Positions 20,946 to 34,200 are shown, numbered from the stretch's first letter. The stretch is DNA of 64,000 nt from Zonotrichia leucophrys gambelii (GCF_028769735.1 NC_088179.1:682001-746000), one strand, 5' to 3'. A program made the numbers and translations. Notes: generated by a model from the letters alone, not told the origin.

Positions 20946-23166
20946 AGAATATATAATATATTCCTTCCAAATAGAATATTTCTATTATCGATAGGATAAA
21001 TCCAAAGTATATTCAGATAGCTGGACATGCTAAGCATCTCCTCTTCAAGCAGATTGGTTCTTTCTCATTTGTGTTAGGTGCAAATGGCAAGATATTAAAA
21101 ATGTGCACAGATAATAAAAGAATAATGAATTGGTGATGTCTCCATTAGTCAGTTCAACTGCTCCAAGCCTCAGTCCATTCTCTGTCTCTGGAAACTGCAG
21201 ATTGCTCAAGTGAGAAAATCATATTTTCCAGCAAGGGTGAAGAATCAGGTGTACACTTTGTCCAGAGAATCTCTATTTTACTTCAGGCACAGTTGTCTTC
21301 AATTCCCAATCTTTGGAAGGATAGGAAGTGTCTGTGACTTCTCTAACCCATATTTTATAAATAATTTTGAGACATCTTTTTTTTTTTCTTGCTTTTCACT
21401 AAAGTAAAAAAAATTGTATGTGGCAACATTTATGCCAAATTTGATGATGTAATTTGTGTTAGAAATTCACTGGGTCTCTAGAACCTGCATGGAGGTACAT
21501 CTGGCCTGTGGGATCTGATCAGATCTGAATGTTCTAAAAAGATACACAAGTACAATTTGACATTTGGGGTACAAAGTATTTTACTAGCAAACTTTTCCTG
21601 GACTTTATATGTGACTTTGGGAATTGTAGATGGAGCACAGGAGTCTCTGCCTCAGGTTCCTTTTGGATACTCATGTTCTGAAATCTGGGTTGATGTGACT
21701 TGCTGTCAGCTGCCATGTGCCAAAGTCCATCGGCAGCAAAGACAAGGCACATCTGATTTGAAAGATGATTTCTTTCTGTTAAGAAAGTTCTTAAGACAGA
21801 ATCTCCATGGTCCTTATTTGACTTGGACCCAGTTTGGACCCAGATTTGCCCTCTAGTTACAAGCTGTCCTCATTTGTCACTACTGAGAATTTCGCTGTAC
21901 CTTTGGTTAGCACCAATGCCACACCAAAGGCTGAGTGAGAATGCAAAGTATGTGAGCTGGAAAGGTGAGCAATGTTATTGCAAAATTACATCTCTAATGT
22001 GCAGTTTACTGTGACGTCAAATATTGCATATCCTGTCCAAATGCTGAATCTTTTCTTCATAAGATTCCACTAATATTTGGTATATCTAGGTAAATGTAAA
22101 ATTACAAATAATCCTAAAATAATATGGGTCTTAACCCGTGTTATCCCAAATACCATCCCAAATATGGGTCTGTGCTGCTGTCATGTTCAGAGAGCATAAA
22201 TCTCTTGGTAACACATCTGTATGCAGTGAAAATTCCTGGAAGACCAATATAAATGAGCACACAGTACACTTGGTAATCATCTCTGTTTAGTGCAGAGTTG
22301 GTGATTTCACAGGCTGGGAAATAGTTTTTGCAATGGAAATTACTCTGCTCCATTCTGTCCTTATATTGTCATTTGCTTTCCTCAATGGGAATATATTCAT
22401 TGTCAGGCTTGCCATACAGTCTGCAGTAGAGAGCAGCTGATGATTTCATTTAATGGCAATTAGTGAGATCCAGCTGAAATCCCTGACTGTATTACAGACA
22501 GGAGTATCTCATTAATCTGACAAGGTTTGCTGCTGTGATAGATCTTTGCAATTTTCCCTCTTAGAGGATTTTTTTTTTTAAACCTTGGAGAATTATCTTA
22601 CAGGATTTTGTGTATAAAGGGTAATACTTCTTAAATTCCTGAAGTTAGGAAATGGAAGGATTGCTCTCCCCAGCACTTTGTCTCCACTGGAATACTGAAT
22701 GGCTCTGGCCTAGCCTGAAGATCAGAATTAGGTGGGCCTGACATAATTTCTGTTCTCTTTCAACATTTGCACTGAGGGATTGGGTGACCTTGACAAATGC
22801 CATTACCTCTTGCTGGCTCTCTCCTTGCTTGCCCATTGTCTCATCTTTCCAGCTTGAAAAATTCCCAAAGCTTGGCTTTGTTTGTGCTTAAAAGGTGCCA
22901 AGCACAAAATGCATTCCAGTGTGGGAATTGCAGAACAGACTTTAAGGGATTTTGCATAAATGACAGGGATATGGAATCCTCTTAGGATATCAGTCTTACA
23001 CTGGTCCACCTTTACAAAACTATGTAATTCTCCTGGGCACAGCAAAAGGGGGGATGTGCTCTAAGTGCAGGTGTGATGGGAGCTTTAGGCTGTAGGCTTT
23101 CTTAGCTCTGCTTGGGCTATCCCATGCTCACAGGAACAGTAGTGCATGGTTAAAATGCCTCTCAAA
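20946..23166. other. Anonymous spacer
   Basis: No gene or mobile element recognised in 2.2 kb. The part at 22420-22540 has AATTAGTGAG and CTCATTAATCTG words and looks like possible conserved noncoding sequence, judged only by composition. Confidence 0.35.
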
Positions 23167-23470
23167 TTCACAGAATTGACAGAATCACCAGGTTGGGAGC
23201 GACTTTCAAGATCATTGAGTCCAACCCAGCCCCAACAGCTCAACTAAAGCCTGGCACCCAGTGCCACATCCAGGCTTTGTTAAACACACCCAGGGATGGG
23301 GACTCCACCACCTCCCTGGGCAGAACATTCCAGAACTTTATCACTCTTTCCATGGAAAACTTTTTTGTAATATCTAACCTAAATCTCCCTTGGTGCACCT
23401 TGAGATTTGCCCCAAGGGAAAAGAGAATCCTAATCCCTCTGGCCCCAGCTGAGGAGCTGCTGTGGTGACC
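23167..23470 (-). mobile_element. CR1 LINE 3' end (copy CR1-2)
   Basis: Same subfamily as CR1-1: TCACAGAATTGACAGAATC tail, GGTTGGGAGCGACTTTCAAG, then GAGTCCAACCC. Shorter at its 5' end, where it is cut off after about 300 bp. Confidence 0.9.
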
Positions 23471-23479
23471 ATACATCAA
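23240..23479 (-). pseudogene. CR1 ORF2 C-terminal remnant
   Basis: The minus-strand frame contains [20 protein letters not shown], then [17 protein letters not shown]. It is the same segment as in CR1-1 and ends in the same WHWVPG-type altered terminus. Confidence 0.78.
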
Positions 23480-26400
23480 AGCAACTTGCTAAGCCCAGGA
23501 CCTTCCCAGAGCTTCAATCACTTTAGCGACCAGTAGGGTGAAACCTGGATCTCACTGAAAGCAGCAGCAGAAGTGTCAGCTGATTTCATCAGGAATGCAC
23601 CACAGTTCTGCCAGGCATTGCTGTTCAGATGTCAGCGCAGGCACCTGGAATCTGAGCTGATTTCTGGCCTGTCACACCTTCACTGAAACCATGCCAGCTA
23701 AGAGGATAAGTAGAAGTGACGCATAATCCAAAAAAAGCTGCTAACTTTCAGTATTCTGGGTTATCTCATTAAGGTTTTACAGGGGTTTGCTGTCTAAGGT
23801 TTGTATCTTGTACCCAATAAATGAATCAGGGCTGGGTACAGGGCAAGATTCAGCAAGGAAAACCAGAACAAAATATGCCTGAAGTGTACATTTGTAAAGA
23901 ATTTTGCTGCAGTTCACAAATATTGCAATAGTGGTCCCTGCAGAAAACGGAGTGAGTTGTTGGGCTAGGTGGGACTGTCTCATTTGGAATTTGTGCTTTG
24001 CATGTTTTACAAACAACATCAAACATCATGGGGAGGAGATAAAGTGGGGATTTAGGCAGTATGCTTCCTGGGGGAGCAGGGATGAGTAACAGAGGATTGC
24101 AGCTTGTGGGAAGGCAGCCAGCTGGTAGCTGCCATCATTTACAGCCAGAAAGGGAAATTAAAACATGGGACTCCACTTCTTTGTCATTTGATGTTTTCAA
24201 TAATGTTAATAATACACTTTATATTAAACAGTCAGCAAAGCCAAGGTGAGTGACTAGACTTTAAATTAGTGGGCTCTTTTTTCTGCCCATAAAACCTGTT
24301 TAACACTAAGCAGCAAGCCCAAAAGATGTTAAAGAGCTACAGCTCCTTCGTTCTGCACAATATCACTTTAAAATAAAGTTAATCTAATTCATGATGTGCA
24401 TCTATAGGTTTTACAAGAACCTATAAATTTCAGGAAATTAACTTCCTCATCATCACATGTTTAAGCTGGTCTTTTTGAACAGGCATTTTATTTCAGGTTA
24501 ATCACTGCTGATTTTTTTTTCTGAAATCTGTTCCTGTTCAGTCTCTTGAAAGGGAAAAGAAAGTTGCTTTTATTTTATTTATCAAATTGGGATTTCTTTC
24601 AGTCATTTGAATCAGGAAATGCTTGCTGCTAATTAACATATAGGCATACATCACTGGATATCTGCTTTCATGCTAATTAGCAAATTATTCAGTTATTATG
24701 CAGATTGGTGAATTTGTCATGGTTTATTTTGCAAAGCAGGGACAAATTTTGAGGTAAGGTGAAGCAAAATTAACAATATTGATTTCATTAGTGATGGGCA
24801 GCTTTCAGTTGAAGGTGTGGCTTAAAAATCATAATGCAGTTATATGAGGTCATCCTGCAGGTACTTTTAGAAGAACTCAGCTTATTGTCTTTATTCATAC
24901 TTCCCCTCCATGTGCTGCCTGAAACTCCTGAGCTGACTTCTGAAAGCTGAAACAAATGCAAACTCCATTTCAAGGCAGTGCTATTATGAAGTTGCCTCTG
25001 GCACTTTTATAAACAGGCACAATTCTAATTTTCAGTAAACATCAAGTTTGTCTCCTCAGTTGTTATCTACATCTTAAGTCAAGAGCACTTCAACAGCAGT
25101 TGCTTTCTGCTGATTAATATTTACCTGCATGGTCTTGTCCGTCAGCACTTGAAACCCAGAGGGCACCAAACCAGAGTTCAGTGCCTGCAATCACTGACAG
25201 AAATGCACCTTCTGAAGGCACTGCAGCAATCTTACAGAGCAGGATTAACACAATTTGCATCATCCAGCAGTGACCTGATCCCTTTCTGAGAGGGTTTTCA
25301 CAGACTGTAAGAACATTTCAAAACCCCCACATTTTCTCAGACCCTCGGCTAAGTGGCTTGAAACAAACATCTTTCCAACTTTCTGAGAATGGAAAAAAAC
25401 CAAGTTTTAAGTACAGAACTGAAATGTAGGAAACAGGAAACATGGACACTGAGGTTGGTTTACCCAACTCTGAGCTTCTCTTTTAGCAAACACCACTTTT
25501 AATCTGCAGGCAGCAAAGCCAGTTCTCCTTTTTACATCCACAAGGAGTGCATTTGCTGAATGACTTGACAGATAAAATGTGCTTCACTCATACTGTCAAC
25601 CATAAATGAAAGCAGAAGTTTTGTAGCCTCATTGCTGGGGCCCCTTACCCTATTTCACAATTGCCTCCTGTGGTTTAGTGAACTGAGACATTTGCTGTCT
25701 GTTTTCTGTGTGAATCTGGGGCTTTTTGTGCCAGGTCCTCTCTCTGGAAAATGAGTTTTATCTCTAGCATTTCAGAAGGTCTGGTTTTGGTGGCGTTTCC
25801 CTCCCTCTCACTACTAAATGAGCTATTTTTCTTTTGGTGAAAACAGGGGTTTATGACCCATTTAACCAAAAGTTGGATAAAAAAGGCTGGGATATTTTAG
25901 AGACAAGCTGTGCTGCTGCGTTACTGCTACTTGTGCACTACAAGGTGACATATTCAACGTGAGAAACTCCTAACCAATTGAAATTAGTCTCCTGGGTGTA
26001 CAGAAGGCATAAACTGAAGAGTATTGGCTCGGGAAAGGCAGCATTCATTGATAGTTCATCTCTTTTTTTGTGTCACTAAGCTAATAAGGAGAATAGCTGA
26101 GACCCACAGACTGCTTCCTTTCCTATTGTCCCCCAGAGTGAAGCCTGTGGGACTAGAAGAGTGAAAATTAAATTACCTTCTCATGCTTCAGATGAGCTGG
26201 ATACCAAGGGACGCTTGAATAAAGTTCTAATCAACAGCCAGTTTTCTGTGTGTAGTCAGAGAGGAGAAAAAAACCCATGAATGTAGGATAATTATGAATT
26301 CAGTCTTTGGCACAGCAGCTGCTGTAAAAGGGGAGCCAGAGAAGAACCATCTCCTCTGAGGCACTAGAAGCTGGTGTTGTCAAGGTGTGCTGCCTCCTGA

Positions 26401-27056
26401 CCCTGTTTCCTCTGTGTGCTGTCAGGAGCAGGGGCAGGGAATATGGATTGTGTATGTGTCCCCTCAGCCCCAGAAATATGGGAGATTTTTGTCACTTTTA
26501 TTTCACAGCAGACACTCAACCTGCCCTGTCATCTCTGTCAAAATCTCTTTGTTCTTATTGACCTTACTTTATCCTTGCCTAAATGCATACCTGGCAAGTG
26601 GAAGACCTCATATTTGTGCTTTTAATTGTGTGGTGAAGCTTTGCATGAATAAAACTGGAGTAGCCAGGGGGAGACTGAGACACGGCCATCTGCTTACATC
26701 CTTGCAAGTCCTCTGGAACCTGCAATTATCTGACTCTAAGTGTCTGAGTCCTTTGCTTGTAAGTGCCATTGAGCCTGTACTGTCTCTAAATGACCAACTG
26801 TTCCTTAAAAACCTTAGCTGAAAAAAAATTATACCTCAGAATGAGCTGAGAATTGGCCACTGGGTATGTTTGGCTTTAGTGTCCCTAATTCTTGCCCCAA
26901 GCCATGAGGAGGGATTGTTTAAAATGGCGGAACATGAAATAAGGTGTTGTTAAAAAATGGTGGTTTATTTTGAGCAGTTCAAATTGCAGCCTTTGAGGGA
27001 GTGTTGTGCATGGAGGTGAGAGCGCACTTGAGAGAGAATCCAATGAGGCAGAGGCA
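23480..27056. other. Anonymous spacer, possible regulatory core
   Basis: No gene seen in 3.6 kb. Homeobox-type words are dense at 24580-24760. Open frames at 26387-26821 have no family match. At 26930-27056, minus strand, a short AATAAACC-containing segment resembles an LTR end and may be the target of the miniature ERV that follows. Confidence 0.35.
24671..24682. promoter_or_regulatory. Perfect 12-bp palindrome TGCTAATTAGCA
   Basis: A symmetrical homeodomain-type site (TAATTA core) lies in an AT-rich segment with other TAATTA words nearby (GCTAATTAAC at 24629). Function is inferred from motif only. Confidence 0.35.
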
Positions 27057-27062
27057 GCTCTC

Positions 27063-27346
27063 TATTGTATTCATGTCGCTGTTATATATTGTATTCATAT
27101 TGCTGTTATATTATTTCTAGAGTCCCGTACCTTATGAGCAGTTCTTCACAGCAGTGTTGTTCCTGCTGCTTCACCAGGGCTCCTCCAAGGCTCTCCCTGA
27201 CCAGAAAGCCCAGCCCCTTTTATCCCAGTTATCTTCATTAGCTACAGCTGCAGCCCAATTAAGTACATCACAGCTCATTTAGAACAACTAGGATTGGGGC
27301 ACAGCCACTTACACAATACACATATTTTACAAGGACTCCTACTACA
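27063..27346 (-). repeat. 3' LTR of the miniature element
   Basis: Begins TGTAGTAGGAGTCC (minus strand, from 27346). It is 284 bp, longer than its partner because of a 24-bp tandem copy of TATTGTATTCAT...GCTGTTATA at 27063-27110 and a further internal insertion. Confidence 0.88.
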
Positions 27347-27364
27347 TTCCCCCCTTTTCTTTTA
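27347..27364 (-). promoter_or_regulatory. Polypurine tract of the miniature element
   Basis: Minus strand reads TAAAAGAAAAGGGGGGAA directly before the TGTAGTAGG start of the 3' LTR. It is uninterrupted purine after the first base and is a textbook plus-strand primer. Confidence 0.88.
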
Positions 27365-27574
27365 CTAACAGATATTCAAATATAACACAGAGATTCAAAT
27401 ACAATATATACGTTTCCCCACAATACATGTTTTACCCCAAGACTCAAAGGCCTCGTACAACACACACAGCTCTTTGCTCAAAGGCTGTGTTCTTCTATAG
27501 CTCTTGGCTGTGTTATCCACAGCTCCTGGCTCAAAGGCCATCCACAGCTCTTGGCTGTCTTATCTCAGCCAACT

Positions 27575-27592
27575 GTCACATCGGGGTCACCA
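27575..27592 (-). promoter_or_regulatory. Primer-binding site of the miniature element
   Basis: Minus strand reads TGGTGACCCCGATGTGAC, two bases after the 5' LTR. This is a strong match to the complement of a tRNA-Trp 3' end. It is closer to that primer than the equivalent site of the 2.83-kb ERV. Confidence 0.82.
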
Positions 27593-27594
27593 CT

Positions 27595-27838
27595 TATTGT
27601 ATTCATATTGCTGTTATATTATTTCTAGAGTCCCATAGCTTATGGGCAGTTCTTCTCAGCAGTGTTATTCCTACTACTTCATCAAGGCTCTCAACCCACC
27701 CCCTTTTTTCCTAGTTATCCTCCTTAGTCACAGCTGCTGCCCAATTAAGGACATCACAGGTGCAGCCCATTTAGAACAACTAGGATCAGGGCAAGGCCAG
27801 TTATACAGTACATATGTTTTACAAGGACTCCTACTACA
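27595..27838 (-). repeat. 5' LTR of the miniature element
   Basis: 244 bp on the minus strand from TGTAGTAGGAGTCC to ATACAATA. Aligns with 27063-27346, differing by roughly a tenth of positions plus indels by eye, so it is clearly older than the 2.83-kb ERV. Confidence 0.88.
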
Positions 27839-27844
27839 GCTCTC

Positions 27845-30800
27845 CAACACTCACACCTGGTGACCTCTGCATATCCTGTGCCTTGGTTAACCTTGGCTGG
27901 CCTTGGCTGTCCCCAGAAGGGTTTTCAGTACTTGTAACAGGAGCTCCCTTGCAGTCCCACAGTGCAAGTGTCTTTAACTGCTCCCCATGCAGCCACTTCT
28001 GAATATATTCAATTAAAAGTACAGAAGGCCCTTAATTATCCAAAGGAGTTGGGACCATGTTGCTCCTGGTCTTCATTCATTCATATTTCTGTTCATTGCT
28101 TGCAGGAACATGAGTTCTTCAGGTAAGTTGCTTTGGTGTTTTCCTGAAAAATTATTCCGTTGGCATTAGACAAAGTGCAAGGAAGTCTGAGCTCTAAAGG
28201 TGATAAATACATGGAAATAAATACCAGAAAAACAAAGGCAACAGGAAAAGCAAAGGCAAAAATCAAATTGTCCAAGTCAACAAGTAGAAATCAGTAAGGT
28301 TCTGTTGTACTGGGGAGCAGTAACACAGCAGCACAGCTTGTCTCTAAAACATCCCAGCATTTCTTTATTTATATATTTATTTGTGTCTTTCATTTTTAAT
28401 GTCCATCACAAAGAAACTCAGTAGAAATCCTCACCTAACAGGCAGGCACAGATTGAATCATGTTTAACTGGGTGAAAATGAAGGGTTGTATTGGAATGGT
28501 TTGAAAAATGTTGTGAGAAATCAGCAGAATGTGTGGTCTGGATAGTCCAAATACATGTGGGGGAGGATTTCTGGACTCAGAGGCAGTGGGACCTTTGCAA
28601 GCAGCTCAGCAGAGTCCATCCAACAAGTGATGACTTCTCAGTGGGCTTTCTCTCTTATGATATTTCTGGAAAGTCCAAGCAAAAATTCCCTGTTAAAACC
28701 AGGTGAAATAAATGCCTGTTCTTTCTTGTGGTCACCACAGCAGGATCCTCTCTATTTCCTGTGCCAGACCTTGGCAAATCCTTCCGTGTGCTTAATAAAA
28801 GAAAGGGAGGGATTGAAAAACAAACAATAGGTGCAGAGACATCAATCTTTGCTTTATGAAAAGCAGCATAACGTGAGTGATGGGGCTGGTGCACGTGAGG
28901 AAAAGGGTTGCAATGTTAATAGTTTTGAAGCTGACCCACACTAGGACACCAATCAAAGTTAATGAGCTGAGTGCAGATTAAAAGGACAATAAAGAACACA
29001 TCTGCTCTAATGGCATCTCTTCTCTGCTTTGACTGCACCTTCAGGTAGCCTGGGAATGATGAATGAGACACTTAGATTAAAAACCTTGTGGATTATCATT
29101 AACTGCATTCAAATCAGGAACACTGGTGTTGCTTATCACAGAGATGGACTTGGGGCAGATATGACAGCCCTTACCCAAACATTTCAATTTACCAACTGAA
29201 GGCTTTTTTTATAAGTGTTAATTTATACAATATATTTTGTATCTTTTCTTCTCTGGCTGCCAATCTGGAAGACATTCATCAGTGCATCTTTCATTACCTT
29301 GGTGGCTGAGTTTCAACTTTTTGAAAAGAAAGTAAGAAATAACAGCACCTACTTGTTAACATGGAAGCAGAAGAAAACTGTGTTATTTTCCAAAAGTGAG
29401 AATGCAAAGATAATGTCTCATTTTTGGGCTTCTTTCCATTAATTCAAGCTGAAGACTGTCATTGTTTAATTGTGTTCCACCCAAGGTTGGTGACTGCCAG
29501 TGGGATGGAGCCCATACAGGGCTGAGGGCTGCACAGATGTGGGGTAAGGAAAGGGATTTCCCTTTGAGAACTTACAGTCTAAAGGAATGCAACAGGCAAA
29601 TTATTAGAGAGGCTGCTTAAATCTTGTTGGTCCTTTAATGTTTTTTGTAAGTTCCTGTTTGTTTCTGCTGCTCTTTCCAAAGTGAGTCAAGTTTTAAACA
29701 AATCACTAGATTTCTGTGTTCGCTTCATTCTTTTTTCCCCTCCTTTTTATTTTAATTTTTTTTTTGTTTTTTTTTCCTAAATAGCTGTTCAAAGATCTCT
29801 GAGTTCTGAACACCTCAGGCACCCTGGAAACCCCCCTTATCTAATAGTTAGTCCCAGTGTCTCTCAATTTAGAGTTTATTTCCTTGGGATTTTTTCCTAA
29901 GGAACAAATTTCAAGCCAGGAAGAACTTTGTGCAGAGAATTCTACCTGTAACACCATATAAATTATGTAGCACAGCCTGAGAGCCTTTGTGAAACTTGTG
30001 CTGGAGTTCTCAAACGGGTAATGAATGGTTTTGCAGAGTTTGCATCATTGTGTATTTCTTCCCAAGGGTGAACATCAGCTGGGTAAATTCATCCTGTGTC
30101 TCTCCTGCCTTTGGCAGTGTAACCACAGCCTGTGCTGGGGAGATGCCTCAAAAGAGGAGTGGTACTGCAGGATCCCTGCCTGCAGAGGGAACTGAATGTC
30201 TGAGGGACACTGGGGTGCTCTCAAAGGTACTTCAAAACCAGCAGGAAATTCTGCAAACAGAGAGCTGTACCCTGTATTTATGATTCTGGAGGAATGGCTG
30301 AGGTGACACTGGCTGGACAAGACTTTAAGGTATGCAGGGGCTGTTTGGCATTTGGGCTGGGGTTGAGCTGGATGCTGAGATTTTAGACTCAGCAATATAA
30401 TTCTTGATTAAATTTTACCCTGCAGTTACTGATAGTATATACAGTTAAAAGCAAATGGGAACATATGTTCTTCTAAGTAAAACTTTCATTTATAGTCAGG
30501 GTTTTCTAAAGCACTGAAAGTGTCTGCATTTTTAAAGGCTCTAAAGAAATGAAAAAAAAAAGAAACAGTAGTGCATTCTGCTATAGAGTTTTGTGTGGCT
30601 GAGTAAAAAAAAGGTTTGAATTGCAGAAACGTCTACCTGAAACCTGAGCAGGCTGGGCCTTGCACTGCAGCTCCTCAGAGTGGTGAGAGCCACCCTGGAG
30701 CCTTGATGCTGCTTCTTTTCCAGCTGGAAAGCTGGGGTGGTAGAAAGGCTTCCCAGGACAATGTGGGGGCCAGACTCCAACTGCTTCACTGGTTCAGCCA

Positions 30801-33800
30801 TGAGAGGGTCAGTATCAGTTAAAAAACCAAAAAAATCTGCATGGCATTTTCATGGGCTAAGCTTGGTATCTGTGACACATGTGAGGAAACTTTGTCACAT
30901 GACAGAATTTTTCTCCTGAATGATTTTCATTAAATGAGAGCTCATGGGAAGCAAATTGCCATAGAGCCTAACAAGTCAGAGGTTTTTACTCTACATTGTG
31001 AAGTCCATCTATAATATTCAGAGTAGAGTCAGATGTGTGTCTTGATCAGTTTTTAATGGGATAAAAGATTTGGGGGAATTGCTGTTGGCTTTCTGGCATT
31101 ATAAAGAAAGTACAGGAGGAATAATATTATTTATATATGGCTCTTTGTAGACATAGAAGCCTTTAGTGCACACCATTAACTGAGGATTAAAGAAGAAGTA
31201 AAACCCTGGCAGTACTGAGAGATTTCACAGAAACCTTCTGGTTTCAGTGTTCATCTTCTCCACAAAAATAACCAAGATTTGCTGGGGCTCACTGGTGATG
31301 TCTGTTGCCATGGAGACTGGGGTTCAAGTTGGTTTTGAGGTGCAGGAAACTGGTGGCTGTGGACCGGTATCAAAGCTTTCTCCTTTAAAGTAAATATTAT
31401 GCACAGGCACAATCAAAGACTCATTTGCAGAAGTGCCCATGCTGGAAGAAGCAGGAATGCTAAGGATCAGCCCAAAGGTCACTGGGAGCTCAGTTCTTCC
31501 ACTGCTGGGGAAGCTAAGCAATAAAAATCACTCTTGATGAAGTGCTTTCAAAGGCTGTAATTACTGAATGTCTGAGGAAAAGCAGTGCTTGACAAAAGCA
31601 AAACTTGAAAGAACTATTGCCCTGCAGATGATATTAAACAACACACATAATGGCCTAAAAGCAACAAGGAGGCAGAATCATGTCTTACTGTGACCTAGAG
31701 AATTATTGGGCCAGATTTTAGAGTCTTGGGGCACTTCATAAAAGAAAACTCCTTGTATTTTTTCATCCGCTGGATTTTCATCCTCCCTCCTCTTCAGTTG
31801 GAGAGTTCCTGCTTGGAGGAGAATTCCTTCTGGGTGCCATTTGTACATTGATGTCTCTTCTGCTGCCAGAACCTACTGCAGACCCCAGAAACCAGAACTG
31901 GAGCCCTCCCTCTCCTGTGGCAATAGGAAATTCTCCTCCTGACTTCTCCCATCTCCCTGAAGAGATGAATAATGTGGATATTGTGCCACTTTCAGCTCTG
32001 TTTTTAAAGCTGACCTGTTAAATTATCAGACACACAGTATCCTGTGCAGTTTGTCCAGTGCTTTTAGGTCCTACCAGATGTTTTTCTGCCCTATCACAGT
32101 AGATGCTTTTAGGCTGGTTGGGAGAAATGTGCATGCATTATAATAAAATTTGTGATTTATTAGTTTTAAACCACCTCATGGAAGGTGCTGCTAAAATGTA
32201 GCTGTGTATTCTAATGAAACTGTTGGAAGAGTTTCTGAGGCTAATATCCAGTGGATTTGCAGTTAGCCATCAGGAGTAGAATTTTTGGAAATCTTTGCAG
32301 GGAATGATCAAGAAGAACATCTGGTTTTGAAAATGGCAGTTTAAATTTCAAAGGATCTGTTTACATTTTAATAGCCCTATTCTCTGAAAGTTCCAGGGGT
32401 CTGATACTTCTGATTAAGAAAATGATCTCTGGCCCCACATTCTGTATTTGGTATTCAGTGCAGCAACAGACCTAATGAAATTATCTTGTATCAATGTGGA
32501 TGCATGTAATGTGCAATTATGGAGGAATTCCACTGTCACTTAGTGAGGAATTATCATAGTACTCCATTAAAGTCTGGGATTTCAGTAAAAGGCAGGGGAA
32601 ATGGTATCTAAAGTAATTCTCAAAGATAAAACTGAAAAGGGTTCCAGTTGCTTCTTTTAATGAGAAGTTTTTTTGTTTTCAGTACCACTTGCTAAATGAC
32701 TGACTGATGTAGGAGTAGCCTTTCAAGCCTGATTCAATTTAAAACTTAGGCTCCTCAGTGACCTGAATATTTTAAAACACTCCCTCATTGGTGTATATTA
32801 ATGTCTAATTAATATTGTATAATGGCCACCATATTATTAGGTACCTTCAACATGCAAAGAGCTTATTATTGTTGATTTTTTGGAGGACTAAGAGTTGTTG
32901 TTAGTGACATGTGTGTGTCTGTATGTAAAATGCATCCTGGAGCATCAGGGTGGGGCTACTCTGGGACAGGTGACAGCATTGTCCAGGGATGGTGCCAGGC
33001 CCTTCCTGGGAAAAGGTCTCACTGTCCCTGGTCTGTAACTTTGGACATCAAGAGACTGAAATTTTCAGGGTAAGGTATTTCCTAAAGAGTAATGGCATCA
33101 TTGCTTGGGGGATTGGATGTTTGGTTTAGGTTTTTCTGGAGGGAAAAGGGGCTGAAATCTGCAGCACAGAGCCAGAAAAGCTTTACCATTGTCAAGAATG
33201 AAGCTGGGACAGAACACATTCCCTTCTGCTGAAATTCTCCTTTGAAGAAGCCTAATGCCCTGACTCTCCAAGGCAGGAAATTGAAATGTTCTGGGGATTA
33301 GCCACTGAGCCAGGGATTGCTTTTGATTTCCTCCTGAAATTGAAAGGAAGCCTGTCCATTTGGGGATTTTTAATCATTGTGGTCCAATGTGCCAGCTGGG
33401 TGATGGCTTTTTTGTTATCCTCTGTCTGTCCTTCCACCCAAAATCCCTCCACAAACAGGGAGCTGCAGGGAGCATGGCCATCTCTGTCTTCTGATCTTCC
33501 CTCCACACTGAATGTGTGTAATTCCTATGAAACACTCTGCTACCTTGCAAAGATAATCCCAGCCTCTCTCTTCCAGGTTAGTTCTCCCTCTCTTTTTCAC
33601 CTAATTCAGTTCCTTGGCATTTTTCTGCACTTCACATTTGGCACTGTTTATATTTCAGAAACTTTTAAACAGCTCTCATCGAGAGTTTTATATTTTGGGA
33701 CAAGTTTATAACTTTACCCAGGGGTTTTCAAACCTTCTTAAGGAGTGCAGGGGCTCGTGTCTTTAGTGACAAACCTTCAGAAGGTTTCCAAAATGTCAAG

Positions 33801-33829
33801 TGTAGGAATTTGACTGCTGTTGATGGAGT
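27845..33829. other. 6-kb spacer without recognisable elements
   Basis: The longest stretch free of recognised repeats in the window. There is a short poly-T run at 29756-29776. Open frames (28491-28830, 29996-30283, 33286-33711) are under 145 codons and show no domain. I see no exon I can support. Single-copy host sequence is the best reading. Confidence 0.4.
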
Positions 33830-34200
33830 GACAAAATTATCCTTTGTCTCCTTGAAAAGGAACAAAGCCCATAAGTTTCTCTCCTCAATTAGGTAAAAAG
33901 ACACCTCATAGGACCTTGGAGACTTCACCTCAGACTTAAAGGATACCAAATTAGAAAGGAGCCAAAAAGTTCCACCTAAGCAATTTACCAGAAAAAGAAG
34001 AGAACAAAGAAACTAATCACTTTTGTGAGGTGTTTTACCAAGAGTAAGAAACTCTTGCCCCTGGCTCAGGTTTTCTCTGTAAAGAGTTTTGTTATTTTGC
34101 CTTTTATTAAAACTTTCTGTTTCCAACACTGCCGCAGAAGCCATCCTGCTGATTTTACGCCACCTGAGGTGGCTGAGCTATCTTGGGTGTGATATAAATC
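33830..34200 (+). mobile_element. Possible ERVL-type LTR fragment
   Basis: The arrangement is LTR-like: AATCACTTTTGTGAGGTG, AAACTCTTGCCCCTGGCTC, a polyadenylation signal in TTTTATTAAAAC near 34107, then CTGTTTCCAACACTG. There is no second copy in the window and no TSD was recognised, so boundaries are approximate. Confidence 0.35.

Larger units (their letters stand above)
27063..27838 (-). mobile_element. Miniature two-LTR retroelement (TRIM-like ERV)
   Basis: The 776-bp minus-strand element is flanked by a perfect 6-bp duplication, GCTCTC at 27057-27062 and 27839-27844. Read on the minus strand it has a 5' LTR (27838 to 27595), a primer-binding site, 248 bp of interior, a clean polypurine tract and a 3' LTR (27346 to 27063). 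The interior has stops in all frames and contains loose repeats of CAGCCAAGAGCTGTGG and GCCTTTGAG. No gag, pol or env sequence is recognisable. All cis signals needed for reverse transcription and integration remain. It is either a deletion derivative of an ERVK-type provirus or a true miniature family. Confidence 0.9.
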
